64,000 bases of DNA from Sporomusa ovata DSM 2662 (GCF_000445445.1 NZ_ASXP01000003.1:496001-560000), one strand, 5' to 3'. Shown: positions 42,552-51,617, counted from the first letter of the stretch. Numbers and translations: made by a program. Notes: generated by a model from the sequence alone, not told the origin.

Positions 42552-44582
42552 ATGAAAATTACCAGTTTAAAAAAGAAATTACTACTGATTTTGCTGCCGT
42601 TTTTCACACTGTCGTTTTTGGCATTGTCCGGTATCGGTTACTATTTGTCTGAACAGGCGCTGAGTCATAGTGTTAATGAAACGGCGGAGGCAATTAGTTC
42701 TGATTATGCACAGCGCGTGGGAGGGTATATTTATAGTGCTAAAACACAATTACAGTCGTTTGCCAGCATCCGGCGCATCTATAATCCGGCTGATGAGAAG
42801 TCCTTGCTGGAAGCGATGAATGATTGTCAAAACCACTTGGATTTCCTGGAAAATATAACATATGTGTATCTCAGCGGCTCAGGTCTGCGGCCTGACGGCA
42901 GCAGAGTAGCACTCGGAGACAGGGATTATTTCAAAAAAGCAGTACAAACCCAGAAGCCGGCTGTTTCAGATATTATTGTCAGCCGAACAACCGGAAAAGC
43001 AGGAGTAAATGTTGCCGTACCGGTCTTTTTTGAAGGAAAGCTGACAGGCGTTCTGACAGGCGCAGTCTCGATGGAGAAGCTGCTGGAAGTAATTAAAGAT
43101 GCGAAGTTTCAGAATACCGGCTATGCTATGGTGCTGGATTCTTCAGGCAGCATCATCATACATCCCCGCAATCCGGAACTGATAGGCAAGCTGAGTTTTG
43201 GCGACAAAACTATTAATCCTGAATTGAACCTGAAGGCTACTCAGCTTGATGAGCGGCTAGTAAACTTATTTAAAGATGCGGCGGCTTCCGGCAAGCCGTT
43301 ACATGGGAAATACAGCTTTGAGGATGACGCCAAAATTGGGACAATAACGCCGATTGACTTAATTGGCGGTCAGCGATGGTTTATGATGGTTACGGCGCCT
43401 GAAGCCGAAGCAGAACAACAAGTTAATTCGTTGGCAAGGGCGCTGCTAATTGCTTCGTTGATTTGCTTTATCCTAGCCATTATATTTGTGCCAATAGTAA
43501 GCGGCCATATTGCTGCTCCGATAGCTGCTTTGCGCGATGAATGCCTGGTTTTAGCCGGAGGTGATTTACGCGCCAAGACCAGCGATATTACTTCTCATGA
43601 CGAAGTAGGACAATTGCAAACCGGCTTTGCCAATATGCGCAGCAGTTTATCGGCAATGGTAATAAAAATGGCCGGTGCCTCTAACCAGGTAACAGATAAT
43701 TCGATTTCGTTGTCAGATGCCGCTGAGCAGATAGGAAACACAGCAGGGCAAGTCGCTGCGGCAATCGGGCAAATTGCCGAGGGCGCAACCCATCAAGCCC
43801 AACAAATCACGCAAGTGAAGGAAAAAATGATTTCTAATAGTGACCAAATTAATGCTGGTTTAGCAGAAGCCGGTGTTACGCTTGAATCGGCTTCCCGGAC
43901 CTCGACAGTTGCTGCGGAAGGCGTGCGCAGTTTAAATGGAGCTATTGAACAACTGGGTACTGTGCGCAATACCGTACATTTTGCCACTGAATCAATACAG
44001 AACTTAGGACGCAGATCGGAAGAAATCGGCAGTATTGTGGGCATTATTACAGGTATAGCGGGACAGACAAACCTATTGGCGCTTAATGCCGCCATTGAAG
44101 CCGCACGGGCGGGAGAACAAGGGAGAGGTTTTGCTGTAGTTGCTGAAGAAGTGCGTAAACTGGCAGAAGAGTCAGCACAGGCTGCGCAGCAGATCGGTAA
44201 TCTTATTCGCGATATTCAGGCAGAGACTTCGGTAACGGTGCGCACCATGGAAAGCAATTTGGAACAAGTTGACTTACAGGTAAATAACATTGAGGTAAGC
44301 GGTCAGGCCATGAATGAAGTAATCGGAGAGATTGCCCAGTCCGAAAAGAGTGTTGGGAAATTAAAGAACCGCCTGCAGGTATTGGCAGATGATATCGCGG
44401 TTATTCAAGAGGCGTTAGTAGATGTGGCAAGTATTGTAGAAGAGACAGCTGCGTCGTCTCAGGAGGTAGCAGCTGCAGCAGAGGAACAATCTGCTTCAAC
44501 GGAAGAGATGGCGGCTTTAAGCAAGCTGGTTGCCGGTATAGCGGATGAACTGCAGGCTCTTGTCAGCCAGTTTCAAGTATAA
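42552..44582 (+). CDS. Methyl-accepting chemotaxis protein with double-Cache sensor
   Basis: 676 residues: membrane helix (8-30), dCache_1 sensor (about 35-285) with the GDRDYFKKAVQTQKPAVSDI segment and FQNTGYAMVLDSSGSIIIHP, second helix (about 290-312), HAMP, and signalling domain with QTNLLALNAAIEAARAGEQG at the tip and the SSQEVAAAAEEQSASTEEM methylation-like end. dCache domains of this kind bind amino acids and other small organic ligands. It follows the partner-switch operon by 58 bp and may be transcribed with it. Confidence 0.93.
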   Translation: MKITSLKKKLLLILLPFFTLSFLALSGIGYYLSEQALSHSVNETAEAISSDYAQRVGGYIYSAKTQLQSFASIRRIYNPADEKSLLEAMNDCQNHLDFLENITYVYLSGSGLRPDGSRVALGDRDYFKKAVQTQKPAVSDIIVSRTTGKAGVNVAVPVFFEGKLTGVLTGAVSMEKLLEVIKDAKFQNTGYAMVLDSSGSIIIHPRNPELIGKLSFGDKTINPELNLKATQLDERLVNLFKDAAASGKPLHGKYSFEDDAKIGTITPIDLIGGQRWFMMVTAPEAEAEQQVNSLARALLIASLICFILAIIFVPIVSGHIAAPIAALRDECLVLAGGDLRAKTSDITSHDEVGQLQTGFANMRSSLSAMVIKMAGASNQVTDNSISLSDAAEQIGNTAGQVAAAIGQIAEGATHQAQQITQVKEKMISNSDQINAGLAEAGVTLESASRTSTVAAEGVRSLNGAIEQLGTVRNTVHFATESIQNLGRRSEEIGSIVGIITGIAGQTNLLALNAAIEAARAGEQGRGFAVVAEEVRKLAEESAQAAQQIGNLIRDIQAETSVTVRTMESNLEQVDLQVNNIEVSGQAMNEVIGEIAQSEKSVGKLKNRLQVLADDIAVIQEALVDVASIVEETAASSQEVAAAAEEQSASTEEMAALSKLVAGIADELQALVSQFQV

Positions 44583-44618
44583 GTAACTTTCGAAGCCACT
44601 TCTACCGGGGAGGTTATT

Positions 44619-45848
44619 ATGGAACAACCAAACGAAATACATGTCGCACGGCAACCCATTTTTGACACGGCACTAAATGTTTTTGCCTATGAACTGCTGT
44701 TTCGCAGTAATTTTATCAATATGTACGACGGCACGGATGGTGACCAGGCAACCCACAGTGTCATCGCCAACAGCTTTTTGCTGATTGGCATGGAAACATT
44801 GACAAATGGCAAAAAAGCATTCATTAACTTTACGGCCAATTCGTTACAAAATAATATTCCTGCTATGTTGCCCAAGAAATTGGTCGCTGTGGAAATTTTA
44901 GAAGATATTATCCCTAATGAAAAAATTCTCAGGGTCTGCAAAAAGCTAAAACAAGATGGCTATTTACTGGTACTGGATGATTTTGTGTTTAAGCCACAGT
45001 TTCTGCCGTTCATCGAATTAGCCGATATCATTAAAGTAGATTTTCGCACTACGCCACGCAACGAAAGGCAACAGCTTATCCGGCGTCTGCAGAACTATCG
45101 GGTAAAATTTCTGGCTGAAAAAGTAGAAACACAGGAAGAGTTTCAGGATGCACGTTCCATGGGTTATTCTTATTTCCAGGGGTACTTTTTTTGTAAGCCC
45201 TCCGTGTTGTCCGGCAAAAATCTGCCTGCATATAAGGCAAATCATCTCCATATTTTGCAGGAAATCAACCGTCCGGAATTGGAGCTTAGCCAAATTGAAT
45301 ACATTATAAAAAGGGATGTTTCCCTGTCCTATAAACTGTTACGATTTATCAACTCAGCATTTTTTGGCTTTAAAAGTACAATTAGTTCATTGCGGCAGGC
45401 ATTGACCCTTTTAGGTCAAAAAGAATTGATAAAATGGGTATCTATCGTTGCGCTAAAAGGAATTGCCGACAATAAACCAGGAGAATTAATTCTGGAGTCG
45501 CTCATCCGGGCACGGTTTTCAGAAATACTAGCCTCAGGCAAAATGATGAAACACCGAGTGGCCGATGCATTTCTTATGGGTATGTTTTCTCATATTGATG
45601 TTTTGCTTGATCGCCCATTGCAGGAAATACTTGATGAAATTAGACTGGATGAGGAAATCAAATACGCACTGCTTGACATAGCCCCTAATCAGTTCTCCAT
45701 TCTTTATAAATTAATCCAGACATACGAAAAAGGCGATTGGGAAGCTTATTCCGGTTACGCAAAAGAACTGGAACTGAATGAACAAACTGTTTTGAAAGCC
45801 TATCGGGAATCTTTGGTATGGGCGCATGATTTGATTATGGTAAATTAA
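44619..45848 (+). CDS. EAL-HDOD signalling protein (YuxH-like)
   Basis: 409 residues. EAL-like domain (about 8-200) with VARQPIFDTALNVFAYELLFR, where the catalytic EAL has become ELL, and VLDDFVFKP; then an HDOD domain (about 205-390) with LSYKLLRFINSAFFGFKSTISSLRQALTLLG split over the core helices. Proteins of this layout have usually lost phosphodiesterase activity and act as scaffolds or regulators. A short relic of a second copy of this HDOD region lies at 49035. Confidence 0.9.
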   Translation: MEQPNEIHVARQPIFDTALNVFAYELLFRSNFINMYDGTDGDQATHSVIANSFLLIGMETLTNGKKAFINFTANSLQNNIPAMLPKKLVAVEILEDIIPNEKILRVCKKLKQDGYLLVLDDFVFKPQFLPFIELADIIKVDFRTTPRNERQQLIRRLQNYRVKFLAEKVETQEEFQDARSMGYSYFQGYFFCKPSVLSGKNLPAYKANHLHILQEINRPELELSQIEYIIKRDVSLSYKLLRFINSAFFGFKSTISSLRQALTLLGQKELIKWVSIVALKGIADNKPGELILESLIRARFSEILASGKMMKHRVADAFLMGMFSHIDVLLDRPLQEILDEIRLDEEIKYALLDIAPNQFSILYKLIQTYEKGDWEAYSGYAKELELNEQTVLKAYRESLVWAHDLIMVN

Positions 45849-45961
45849 TAGCTTTACAGGCTACATTCGCAAATTAAGCAGGTTAAAAAGTGGTTAAGTG
45901 AAAAATATTTTGGCCTATGTAAATAATATTTATTGTCTCTTTTAATCATTGCCAGTAGCAA

Positions 45962-46021
45962 CAAAGGAAGAAGGCTGCAATAACTTCTCACCCAGGAAGT
46001 TATTGCAGCCTTCTTCCTTTG
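45962..46021 (+). terminator. 26-bp perfect hairpin after the EAL-HDOD gene
   Basis: Arms 45962-45987 and 45996-46021 are exact complements around an 8-nt loop. It stands 113 bp past the EAL-HDOD stop and could form a very stable terminator or a processing site; there is no good U-tract. The rest of 45849-46154 has nothing I can support. Confidence 0.6.
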
Positions 46022-46154
46022 TCTAACTACTACAATATTAATCGCCAATATCCGACTTTTCATCATGTATCGGCCGCATAGTAGGCTCTAGATCCATATA
46101 TCTAAAACAATTAAATAGATTAACTATAAGAAATCGTAGTATAGGACTATTATC

Positions 46155-46457
46155 CTATTTTTTCATCTGCTCTAAAAATACTTGTAAAGCCTGTTTTTGT
46201 TGGGGTTTCAATGTTCGAATAGTATCAAGCAGCCGCTTTAAATCTGGTTCTAATTCGGAGTTGTCTGTTGAAAAGAACTCAACAAGAGTAAAACCTAAAG
46301 CAGTAATAATACGTTCCAAGGTATCAAAAGCTGGTTGCTGTTGTCCACTTTCTATACGGCTTAAATTCGCCTGCGACACTTCGCATATTTTTGACAGACT
46401 ATTCATGCTGATGTTTTGAGCTTCCCGAATTTCTTTTATTTTTTGCCCTACATTCAT
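46155..46457 (-). CDS. XRE-family HTH regulator
   Basis: 100 residues. HTH of the Cro/CI type fills residues 1-60 (IKEIREAQNISMNSLSKICE, then VSQANLSRIESGQQQP and LERIITALGFTLVEFF), followed by an acidic segment and a Gln-rich helix (KPQQKQALQVFLEQM). GGAGC precedes the ATG. It is divergently oriented to a second XRE gene 136 bp away, each with its own inverted repeat, resembling a small lysogeny-type or SinR-like switch. Confidence 0.85.
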   Translation of the reverse strand: MNVGQKIKEIREAQNISMNSLSKICEVSQANLSRIESGQQQPAFDTLERIITALGFTLVEFFSTDNSELEPDLKRLLDTIRTLKPQQKQALQVFLEQMKK

Positions 46458-46474
46458 GATAGTGCTCCTTTGTT

Positions 46475-46488
46475 ATACGGATTCGTAT
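46475..46488. promoter_or_regulatory. Operator-like inverted repeat before the minus-strand XRE gene
   Basis: ATACG-GATT-CGTAT, 18 bp upstream of the ATG. Size and symmetry suit an XRE dimer. Confidence 0.4.
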
Positions 46489-46520
46489 GGCTAATGTATC
46501 ACAAATATTTTCAGTATTCA

Positions 46521-46563
46521 CTATACTTTTAAGTATTGACATTAATACTTAAAAGTATAGAAT
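46521..46563 (+). promoter_or_regulatory. Promoter embedded in a double palindrome, plus-strand XRE gene
   Basis: Two 17-bp arms (46521-46537, 46544-46560) are exact inverted copies around GACATT; each arm is itself nearly palindromic around ACTT/AAGT. A perfect -35 TTGACA (46536-46541) straddles the centre and a TAGAAT -10 (46558-46563) follows after 16 bp. A dimer on each arm would block the promoter. Confidence 0.7.
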
Positions 46564-46592
46564 TAAATTATATCTATATTGGAGGTGGTGAA

Positions 46593-46856
46593 ATGAGTAA
46601 TATTGGAAAGCAATTGCTGTTATTGCGAGAAAGCAAAGGCTTATCCCAAAACCAATTAGCAAATATATCAAAAGTCCCTCAATCAGCCATCAGTGAAATC
46701 GAATCTGGCAAACGTAAAAATCCAGGAATCATCTATTTCCAACAACTTTCCAGGGCTCTGGGTGTCACTCTTTTGGAATTGACCAGTGTAGACAGCCCAG
46801 AGTGCGTGCCAGAGACATCTAAAAAAAGTAAAACTGGGGCTTGTGATTTTCATTAA
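46593..46856 (+). CDS. XRE-family HTH regulator (second of divergent pair)
   Basis: ATG at 46593 follows GGAGGTGG; the upstream extension of the frame runs through the operator and is not coding. 87 residues, with HTH text LLLLRESKGLSQNQLANISK, VPQSAISEIESGKRKNPGI and LSRALGVTLLELTSV, then a short polar tail. Probably represses its own promoter through the double palindrome. It lies between chemotaxis genes with no visible effector of its own. Confidence 0.85.
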   Translation: MSNIGKQLLLLRESKGLSQNQLANISKVPQSAISEIESGKRKNPGIIYFQQLSRALGVTLLELTSVDSPECVPETSKKSKTGACDFH

Positions 46857-46941
46857 GAGCCGCGATCTGTGTGTTATATCGTTTATAAGTTTAACCTTGC
46901 AAATCAAGTAGACAAAACCCCAAAAAGGAGATGAAAATAAC

Positions 46942-48984
46942 ATGAAAATGACACACAGCATTCGTTTTCGGCTTATGTGTCTCATTGCGGTTCTTGTTGT
47001 CAGCACACTGCTGGTCGTATCTGGCATTGGTTATTACTTTTCCGAAAAATATCTGGAAGAGAGTCTGAATCAAACAGAACAGGCAATAGCTGACAATGCC
47101 GCCGCGCACGTAAACTCGGAACTCAGTATGGCAATTACCCAATTGGAAGACCTCGCCAGCATTGCCCGGATGCAAAGTGGCGACAAAGTACAGATTCAAC
47201 CAGCCTTAGAGGAAGCCATGCAGCGCATTGGCAAATATGACGATATTGTCTTTTCCTCTTTGGATGGCTCAACCATTAATGGAACTGGTGCCGTACTCAA
47301 TGTTGCTGACCGGGAGTATTTTAAAAAAGTTGTCAGTACGAAAAAACCATATGTTTCGGAAGTATTTCTCTCACGTGCCAACCAGAAGCAATCAATTACA
47401 CTATGCGTTCCGGTTACCCGCGCCGGTCAAGTGACCGGGGTCTTATTTGGCACCTACTCGCTGGATAAACTATTGCCGATTATCAAAGACATCAAATTTA
47501 AACAACAAGGTTATGGAGCGTTGCTTGATGACAGCGGCGTATATTTAGCGCATCCTACCCGCCCTGAGTTAGTAGGCAGCATGAACGTAAAAACCGGAGA
47601 AATTTCTGCTGAACTAAAAAACAAACTGGGCAGTGAAACCGCTCTTGACCCGAAATTCATGACAGCTTTTGCCGAATCCACGGAAAAAAACAATCGTGTC
47701 CGCTTGGAGTATAAAACAACAACAGGTTTGGAACAAGTTGGTTCCTTCACTCCGATTGAATTACCCGGTGGTCAACATTGGGTTCTGTTCATGTCGACAA
47801 CGAAAGCAGACGCCGCCAGCGAAATTACCGCCTTATCCCGAACCCAGATTGCCCTGTCCATACTTTGCCTGCTGATTGTTCTGGGAATTACCTTTTGGCA
47901 AAGTAACTCCTTTGTTCGCCCCATCCTCCGTATCAATCAGGTCACTCAGGATATTGCCGCCGGCCAGTTAAAATCCATTCAAAAGACCATTCAGGACAAA
48001 AGCGAGTTTGGGCAATTGTCAGACAACATCATATATATGAATCAAAATTTGCGTAAACTGGTTCAGCAAGTTCAATCTGAGTCAAACCAGTTAGCCGCCT
48101 CAAGTGAAGAATTAACAGCCAGCGCCCATCAATCAGCAGATGCGGCCAATCAGGTTGCCGGTTCCATCACCGCCGTTGCCCATGGAGCGGAAAAGCAGGC
48201 GACATCTGCTAATCAAATTATGACCGTGGCACAAACCATGTCAGTTCAGGTAAACCAGATTTCTCAAACAGCCAGAGATATATCCAGCATTGCAACCGCT
48301 ACAGCCCAGGCGGCGGAACAAGGTCAACAGACAGTAGAGCAAACCGTCGAACAAATGAACGAAATTGGCAAAGGCGCCGCTGCTACACAAGCCTCTATCG
48401 CAGAATTAAACAAAAGCTCCCAGGAAATTGACGAAATCATTACCCTCATCTCTTCCGTTGCCGGACAAACTAATCTTTTGGCCTTAAACGCTGCTATTGA
48501 AGCAGCGCGGGCGGGTGAACAGGGACGCGGCTTTGCCGTCGTCGCCGAAGAAGTTCGAAAATTGGCCGAAGAATCCAACCAAGCTGCCCACCGAATCGGC
48601 CTACTTGTTGAAAAAAATCAAACTAACCTGGGACAAGTTGTTGCAACTACCCAAGCTGGAGCTGCCGGTATTCAAACAGGCATTTCTCTTGTCCATAATA
48701 CCGGAGAAACTTTCAAAAAGATTGTAGCGGCCATTCTCCATCTATCTGATCAAATCAAGAATATTTCTGCATCCATCCACGAGATTGCCACTGACAATCA
48801 GATACTTGTTGAATCGATTCAGGAAATTGATATAGCCAGCAAACAGGCCGCCTCCGAATCACAAAACGTTTCGGCAGCTACCGAGGAGCAATCTGCATCT
48901 ATGCAGGAAATTGCCTCCTCCAGTCAAAGCCTGGCTACGTTAGCTACCGACTTACATACTGCCATAGCAAAATTCAAGTTATAA
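46942..48984 (+). CDS. Methyl-accepting chemotaxis protein with double-Cache sensor (second)
   Basis: 680 residues, same layout as the receptor at 42552: N-terminal membrane helix, dCache_1 domain (NVADREYFKKVVSTKKPYVSEV, FKQQGYGALLDDSGVYLAHP), second membrane helix (about 295-315), HAMP-like linker and signalling domain with QTNLLALNAAIEAARAGEQG. Sequence divergence in the sensor suggests a different ligand. It starts 85 bp after the XRE gene, with AGGAGAT before the ATG. Confidence 0.93.
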   Translation: MKMTHSIRFRLMCLIAVLVVSTLLVVSGIGYYFSEKYLEESLNQTEQAIADNAAAHVNSELSMAITQLEDLASIARMQSGDKVQIQPALEEAMQRIGKYDDIVFSSLDGSTINGTGAVLNVADREYFKKVVSTKKPYVSEVFLSRANQKQSITLCVPVTRAGQVTGVLFGTYSLDKLLPIIKDIKFKQQGYGALLDDSGVYLAHPTRPELVGSMNVKTGEISAELKNKLGSETALDPKFMTAFAESTEKNNRVRLEYKTTTGLEQVGSFTPIELPGGQHWVLFMSTTKADAASEITALSRTQIALSILCLLIVLGITFWQSNSFVRPILRINQVTQDIAAGQLKSIQKTIQDKSEFGQLSDNIIYMNQNLRKLVQQVQSESNQLAASSEELTASAHQSADAANQVAGSITAVAHGAEKQATSANQIMTVAQTMSVQVNQISQTARDISSIATATAQAAEQGQQTVEQTVEQMNEIGKGAAATQASIAELNKSSQEIDEIITLISSVAGQTNLLALNAAIEAARAGEQGRGFAVVAEEVRKLAEESNQAAHRIGLLVEKNQTNLGQVVATTQAGAAGIQTGISLVHNTGETFKKIVAAILHLSDQIKNISASIHEIATDNQILVESIQEIDIASKQAASESQNVSAATEEQSASMQEIASSSQSLATLATDLHTAIAKFKL

Positions 48985-49034
48985 CCAAAATACACACCGT
49001 GGAACTCTTCAATAAAACAGTGAGAAGAACTGCA

Positions 49035-49127
49035 AAATGGCTATCTCTTATTGTACTAAAAAGCTCTGTTGATGAAAAACCAGGAAAATTAATTTTGAGT
49101 CTCTCATCACTAATAGTTCTTTTCTAA
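49035..49127 (+). pseudogene. Short relic of an EAL-HDOD gene
   Basis: An open stretch reads KWLSLIVLKSSVDEKPGKLI then LSLSSLIVLF and a stop. It lines up with KWVSIVALKGIADNKPGELI in the HDOD domain of the protein at 44619, and the DNA is also visibly similar. No start codon or further homology. It indicates a former second EAL-HDOD gene or a partial duplication between the chemoreceptor and the EIIC-EAL gene. Confidence 0.6.
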
Positions 49128-49176
49128 GCAAACCATTATCTTGCTGCTTTTTATTTATGCTAGGAGGTTAAGATGG

Positions 49177-51372
49177 GTGGCAATGCTCCCTTTAAGACCA
49201 GAAGTAATCGTAAGACTTGCGGAATTGTCAGTAAAAATAGCTGAACAAAGACATGTTACTGCAATCAGACAAGGGCTATTGATCAATATACCTTTAGTAG
49301 TAATTGGTTCATTCGCAAATATGTTTATAAATTTGCCGTTACCAGTCTATCAGCAATTTATGATCAATATGCTGGGTTCTCAGTGGAAAACAATTGGCAG
49401 CGCCATATACAACTCAACATTTGGCATGCTGTCCGTCTTATTAGTTTTGTCAATTAGTTATTTTTTAGCTGAATCCAGTGTACTAGCTCAAAATGGGTCT
49501 ATTTATCCGAAACTGACGTCTATTGTATCATTGACTTGTTTGATTGCAATAATACAACCATTTAGCAGCCAAGGGACACTGGGACTCCCCCTTAACTGGT
49601 TAGGAATGTTCGGGTTAATGCCGGCAATATTGACGGCATTAACCGCAACAGAGATTTTTCTGTATTTAAGTTCCATAAAAAAAATTCGTCTCTGCCTTTT
49701 TTTTGATGAAGCTGACCCGGTTATTTCACAAGCAGTAGCAGGAATATTTCCAGCTGCAATCACTTTACTTATTTTTTCACTAGTTAAGTTTGTGACAATT
49801 ATCGGAGCTGTCATGGACATACATCAACTGGTTTACGACCTTATCAAATATCCTTTTGTGGAACTGCCGAATACGCTAGGTACAGCGATTATATTTCATA
49901 TAATGGTTCAGTTGTTGTGGTTTTTTGGTATTCATGGTCAAACTGTTCTTGGAGCAATCCAACAAAACATTTATGCATCTGCCACAGATAAAAGCCTGAC
50001 AATGTATCTTGAAGGGGGACAACCAACCGAATTTTTAACTACCAGCTTTATAAATGCTTATTCTACAATAGGTGGGTCTGGTTCCACAATCTGCCTAATT
50101 ATTGCCATATTGTTTCTAGTACGAAAAGGTAATACCGCTCGGCTGGCTAAATTATCAATTTTACCAGGTATCTTTAATATTAATGAGTTACTCGTCTTTG
50201 GTTTGCCAATTGTACTTAATCCCATTTATTTTATTCCCTTTTTATTAGCGCCTATCATTATGACATCACTGTCATATACTGCCATAGCAGTAGGTTTTGT
50301 GCCCATGACAAATAGTGTGTTTAATTGGACTACTCCCATTTTACTCAGCGGTTATATGGCAACCAATTCCTGGACAGGGGTGGTCTTACAACTTATTAAC
50401 ATAATGGTAGGAGTCGCAATTTATCTCCCTTTTGTATGGCTAGCCAATAAAGAAAAAGCTTTAAAAATGAACCATGCGCTAGACACGCTGTTTAAACTAG
50501 CAATTTCTAACAGTGTTACGCAATATGTCCTGACCCGGCGTGATACTGTTGGCAACCTATCACGGGTTTTGGCACATGATTTAAGAGAGGCTCTTGCCAA
50601 ACAAGAACTGACACTGGAATATCAGCCTCAGATTGATCAAAATGAGCAGGTGACAGGTGTTGAGGCTTTATTACGCTGGCACCACAAAGTCTTTGGTCCT
50701 ATACCACCACCGCTGATTATTGTGATCGCTGAGGAATCCGGGATGATTCATTCTTTAGGGAAATGGGTTATTGATACTGCCTGTTGTCAGCTTAAAAACT
50801 GGAATGATAAAGAAATAGATATAACTATGTCTGTCAATGTATCAGCTACCCAGTTTGATCATGGAAATATTCTGGAAGATATTTCCCGGGCCATTGACAG
50901 AAACGGTATCCAGCCAAAGAATTTTGAAATTGAAATTACAGAAAGTATAGCGATGAATACTGATACCCAAACCAAAAAAATGCTAAATAGCCTTTACCAA
51001 ATGGGGGTGCGGATTGCCATTGATGATTTTGGCATGGGACATAGTTCACTAAGTTATATTAAAAATTTTCCTGTGAATACATTAAAAATTGATAAATCTT
51101 TAAGTATGGATATAGCCAAAGAAAAAAGTTGCAAGGAAATTGTCTCATCCATTATAAGCCTTTGCGCATCTCTTAATATTAAAACAATCGTAGAATATGT
51201 CGAAACAGAGGAACAACGAACTGTATTGCGGCAGCTAGGCTGTGTCCATTGCCAGGGATATCTTTACAGTCCGGCAATATCACCAGATAAAGCTTATGAG
51301 TACATAAGCAAGATGAATGAAGTACTTACAAAAACTTCTCACAAAAACTTCTCGCCTGAGAAGTTTTTGTAA
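49177..51372 (+). CDS. PTS EIIC-like membrane domain fused to an EAL phosphodiesterase
   Basis: 731 residues from GTG 49177, nine bases after AGGAGG. An ATG at 49172 has better spacing but is out of frame and soon stops, so an early frameshift is possible. Residues 1-430 resemble the lactose/cellobiose-type PTS membrane permease (EQRHVTAIRQGLLINIPLVV, WFFGIHGQTVLGAIQ, INELLVFGLPIVLNPIYFIP). The C-terminal EAL domain (about 465-715) looks active: GVEALLRWHH, FEIEITES, IDDFGMGHSSLSYI, LKIDKS, VEYVET. It would hydrolyse c-di-GMP in response to a sugar-like ligand or PTS state. The last 10 codons lie in a terminator hairpin. Confidence 0.9.
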   Translation: MAMLPLRPEVIVRLAELSVKIAEQRHVTAIRQGLLINIPLVVIGSFANMFINLPLPVYQQFMINMLGSQWKTIGSAIYNSTFGMLSVLLVLSISYFLAESSVLAQNGSIYPKLTSIVSLTCLIAIIQPFSSQGTLGLPLNWLGMFGLMPAILTALTATEIFLYLSSIKKIRLCLFFDEADPVISQAVAGIFPAAITLLIFSLVKFVTIIGAVMDIHQLVYDLIKYPFVELPNTLGTAIIFHIMVQLLWFFGIHGQTVLGAIQQNIYASATDKSLTMYLEGGQPTEFLTTSFINAYSTIGGSGSTICLIIAILFLVRKGNTARLAKLSILPGIFNINELLVFGLPIVLNPIYFIPFLLAPIIMTSLSYTAIAVGFVPMTNSVFNWTTPILLSGYMATNSWTGVVLQLINIMVGVAIYLPFVWLANKEKALKMNHALDTLFKLAISNSVTQYVLTRRDTVGNLSRVLAHDLREALAKQELTLEYQPQIDQNEQVTGVEALLRWHHKVFGPIPPPLIIVIAEESGMIHSLGKWVIDTACCQLKNWNDKEIDITMSVNVSATQFDHGNILEDISRAIDRNGIQPKNFEIEITESIAMNTDTQTKKMLNSLYQMGVRIAIDDFGMGHSSLSYIKNFPVNTLKIDKSLSMDIAKEKSCKEIVSSIISLCASLNIKTIVEYVETEEQRTVLRQLGCVHCQGYLYSPAISPDKAYEYISKMNEVLTKTSHKNFSPEKFL
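51326..51371 (+). terminator. Terminator overlapping the EIIC-EAL stop; hairpin repeat copy 2
   Basis: ACAAAAACTTCTC (51341-51353), loop GCCT, GAGAAGTTTTTGT (51358-51370): a perfect 13-bp stem with T5 inside its 3' arm. It encodes the protein's last residues. Near-identical to the repeat at 35254-35299. Confidence 0.75.
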
Positions 51373-51489
51373 CAACCTACCACAGTGGACCTCTAATACA
51401 ACAAGCAAAAATAACGATCAATCTATTTTTTGGGGGCTTACTTAACAAGATTTACGCTGATATCTAGAACTAAAAGCCCAGTTAAAACA

Positions 51490-51520
51490 AAATCATGCCC
51501 TGTTTGGCATGATTTTTGCA
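51490..51520 (+). promoter_or_regulatory. Sigma-54 promoter candidate upstream of the GGEEF cyclase gene
   Basis: TGGCATG-ATTT-TTGCA (51505-51520) fits the -24/-12 consensus with correct spacing, 98 bp before the cyclase start. As at 35420, a 10-bp inverted repeat (AAATCATGCC/GGCATGATTT) overlaps the -24 box. Rest of 51373-51617 shows no gene. Confidence 0.6.
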
Positions 51521-51617
51521 TTAATCGTTTAAGGTAATGTAGTCCAATTACATAATGCCTATCTGGACATATAATAATCCAAAGTACATTGCGGCGTAAT
51601 AACAGGAGATGAATCAT

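Noticed and set aside
49172..49243. ATG with ideal ribosome spacing as start of the EIIC-EAL gene
   Set aside because: Out of frame and stops after 23 codons. Kept only as a hint of an early frameshift.
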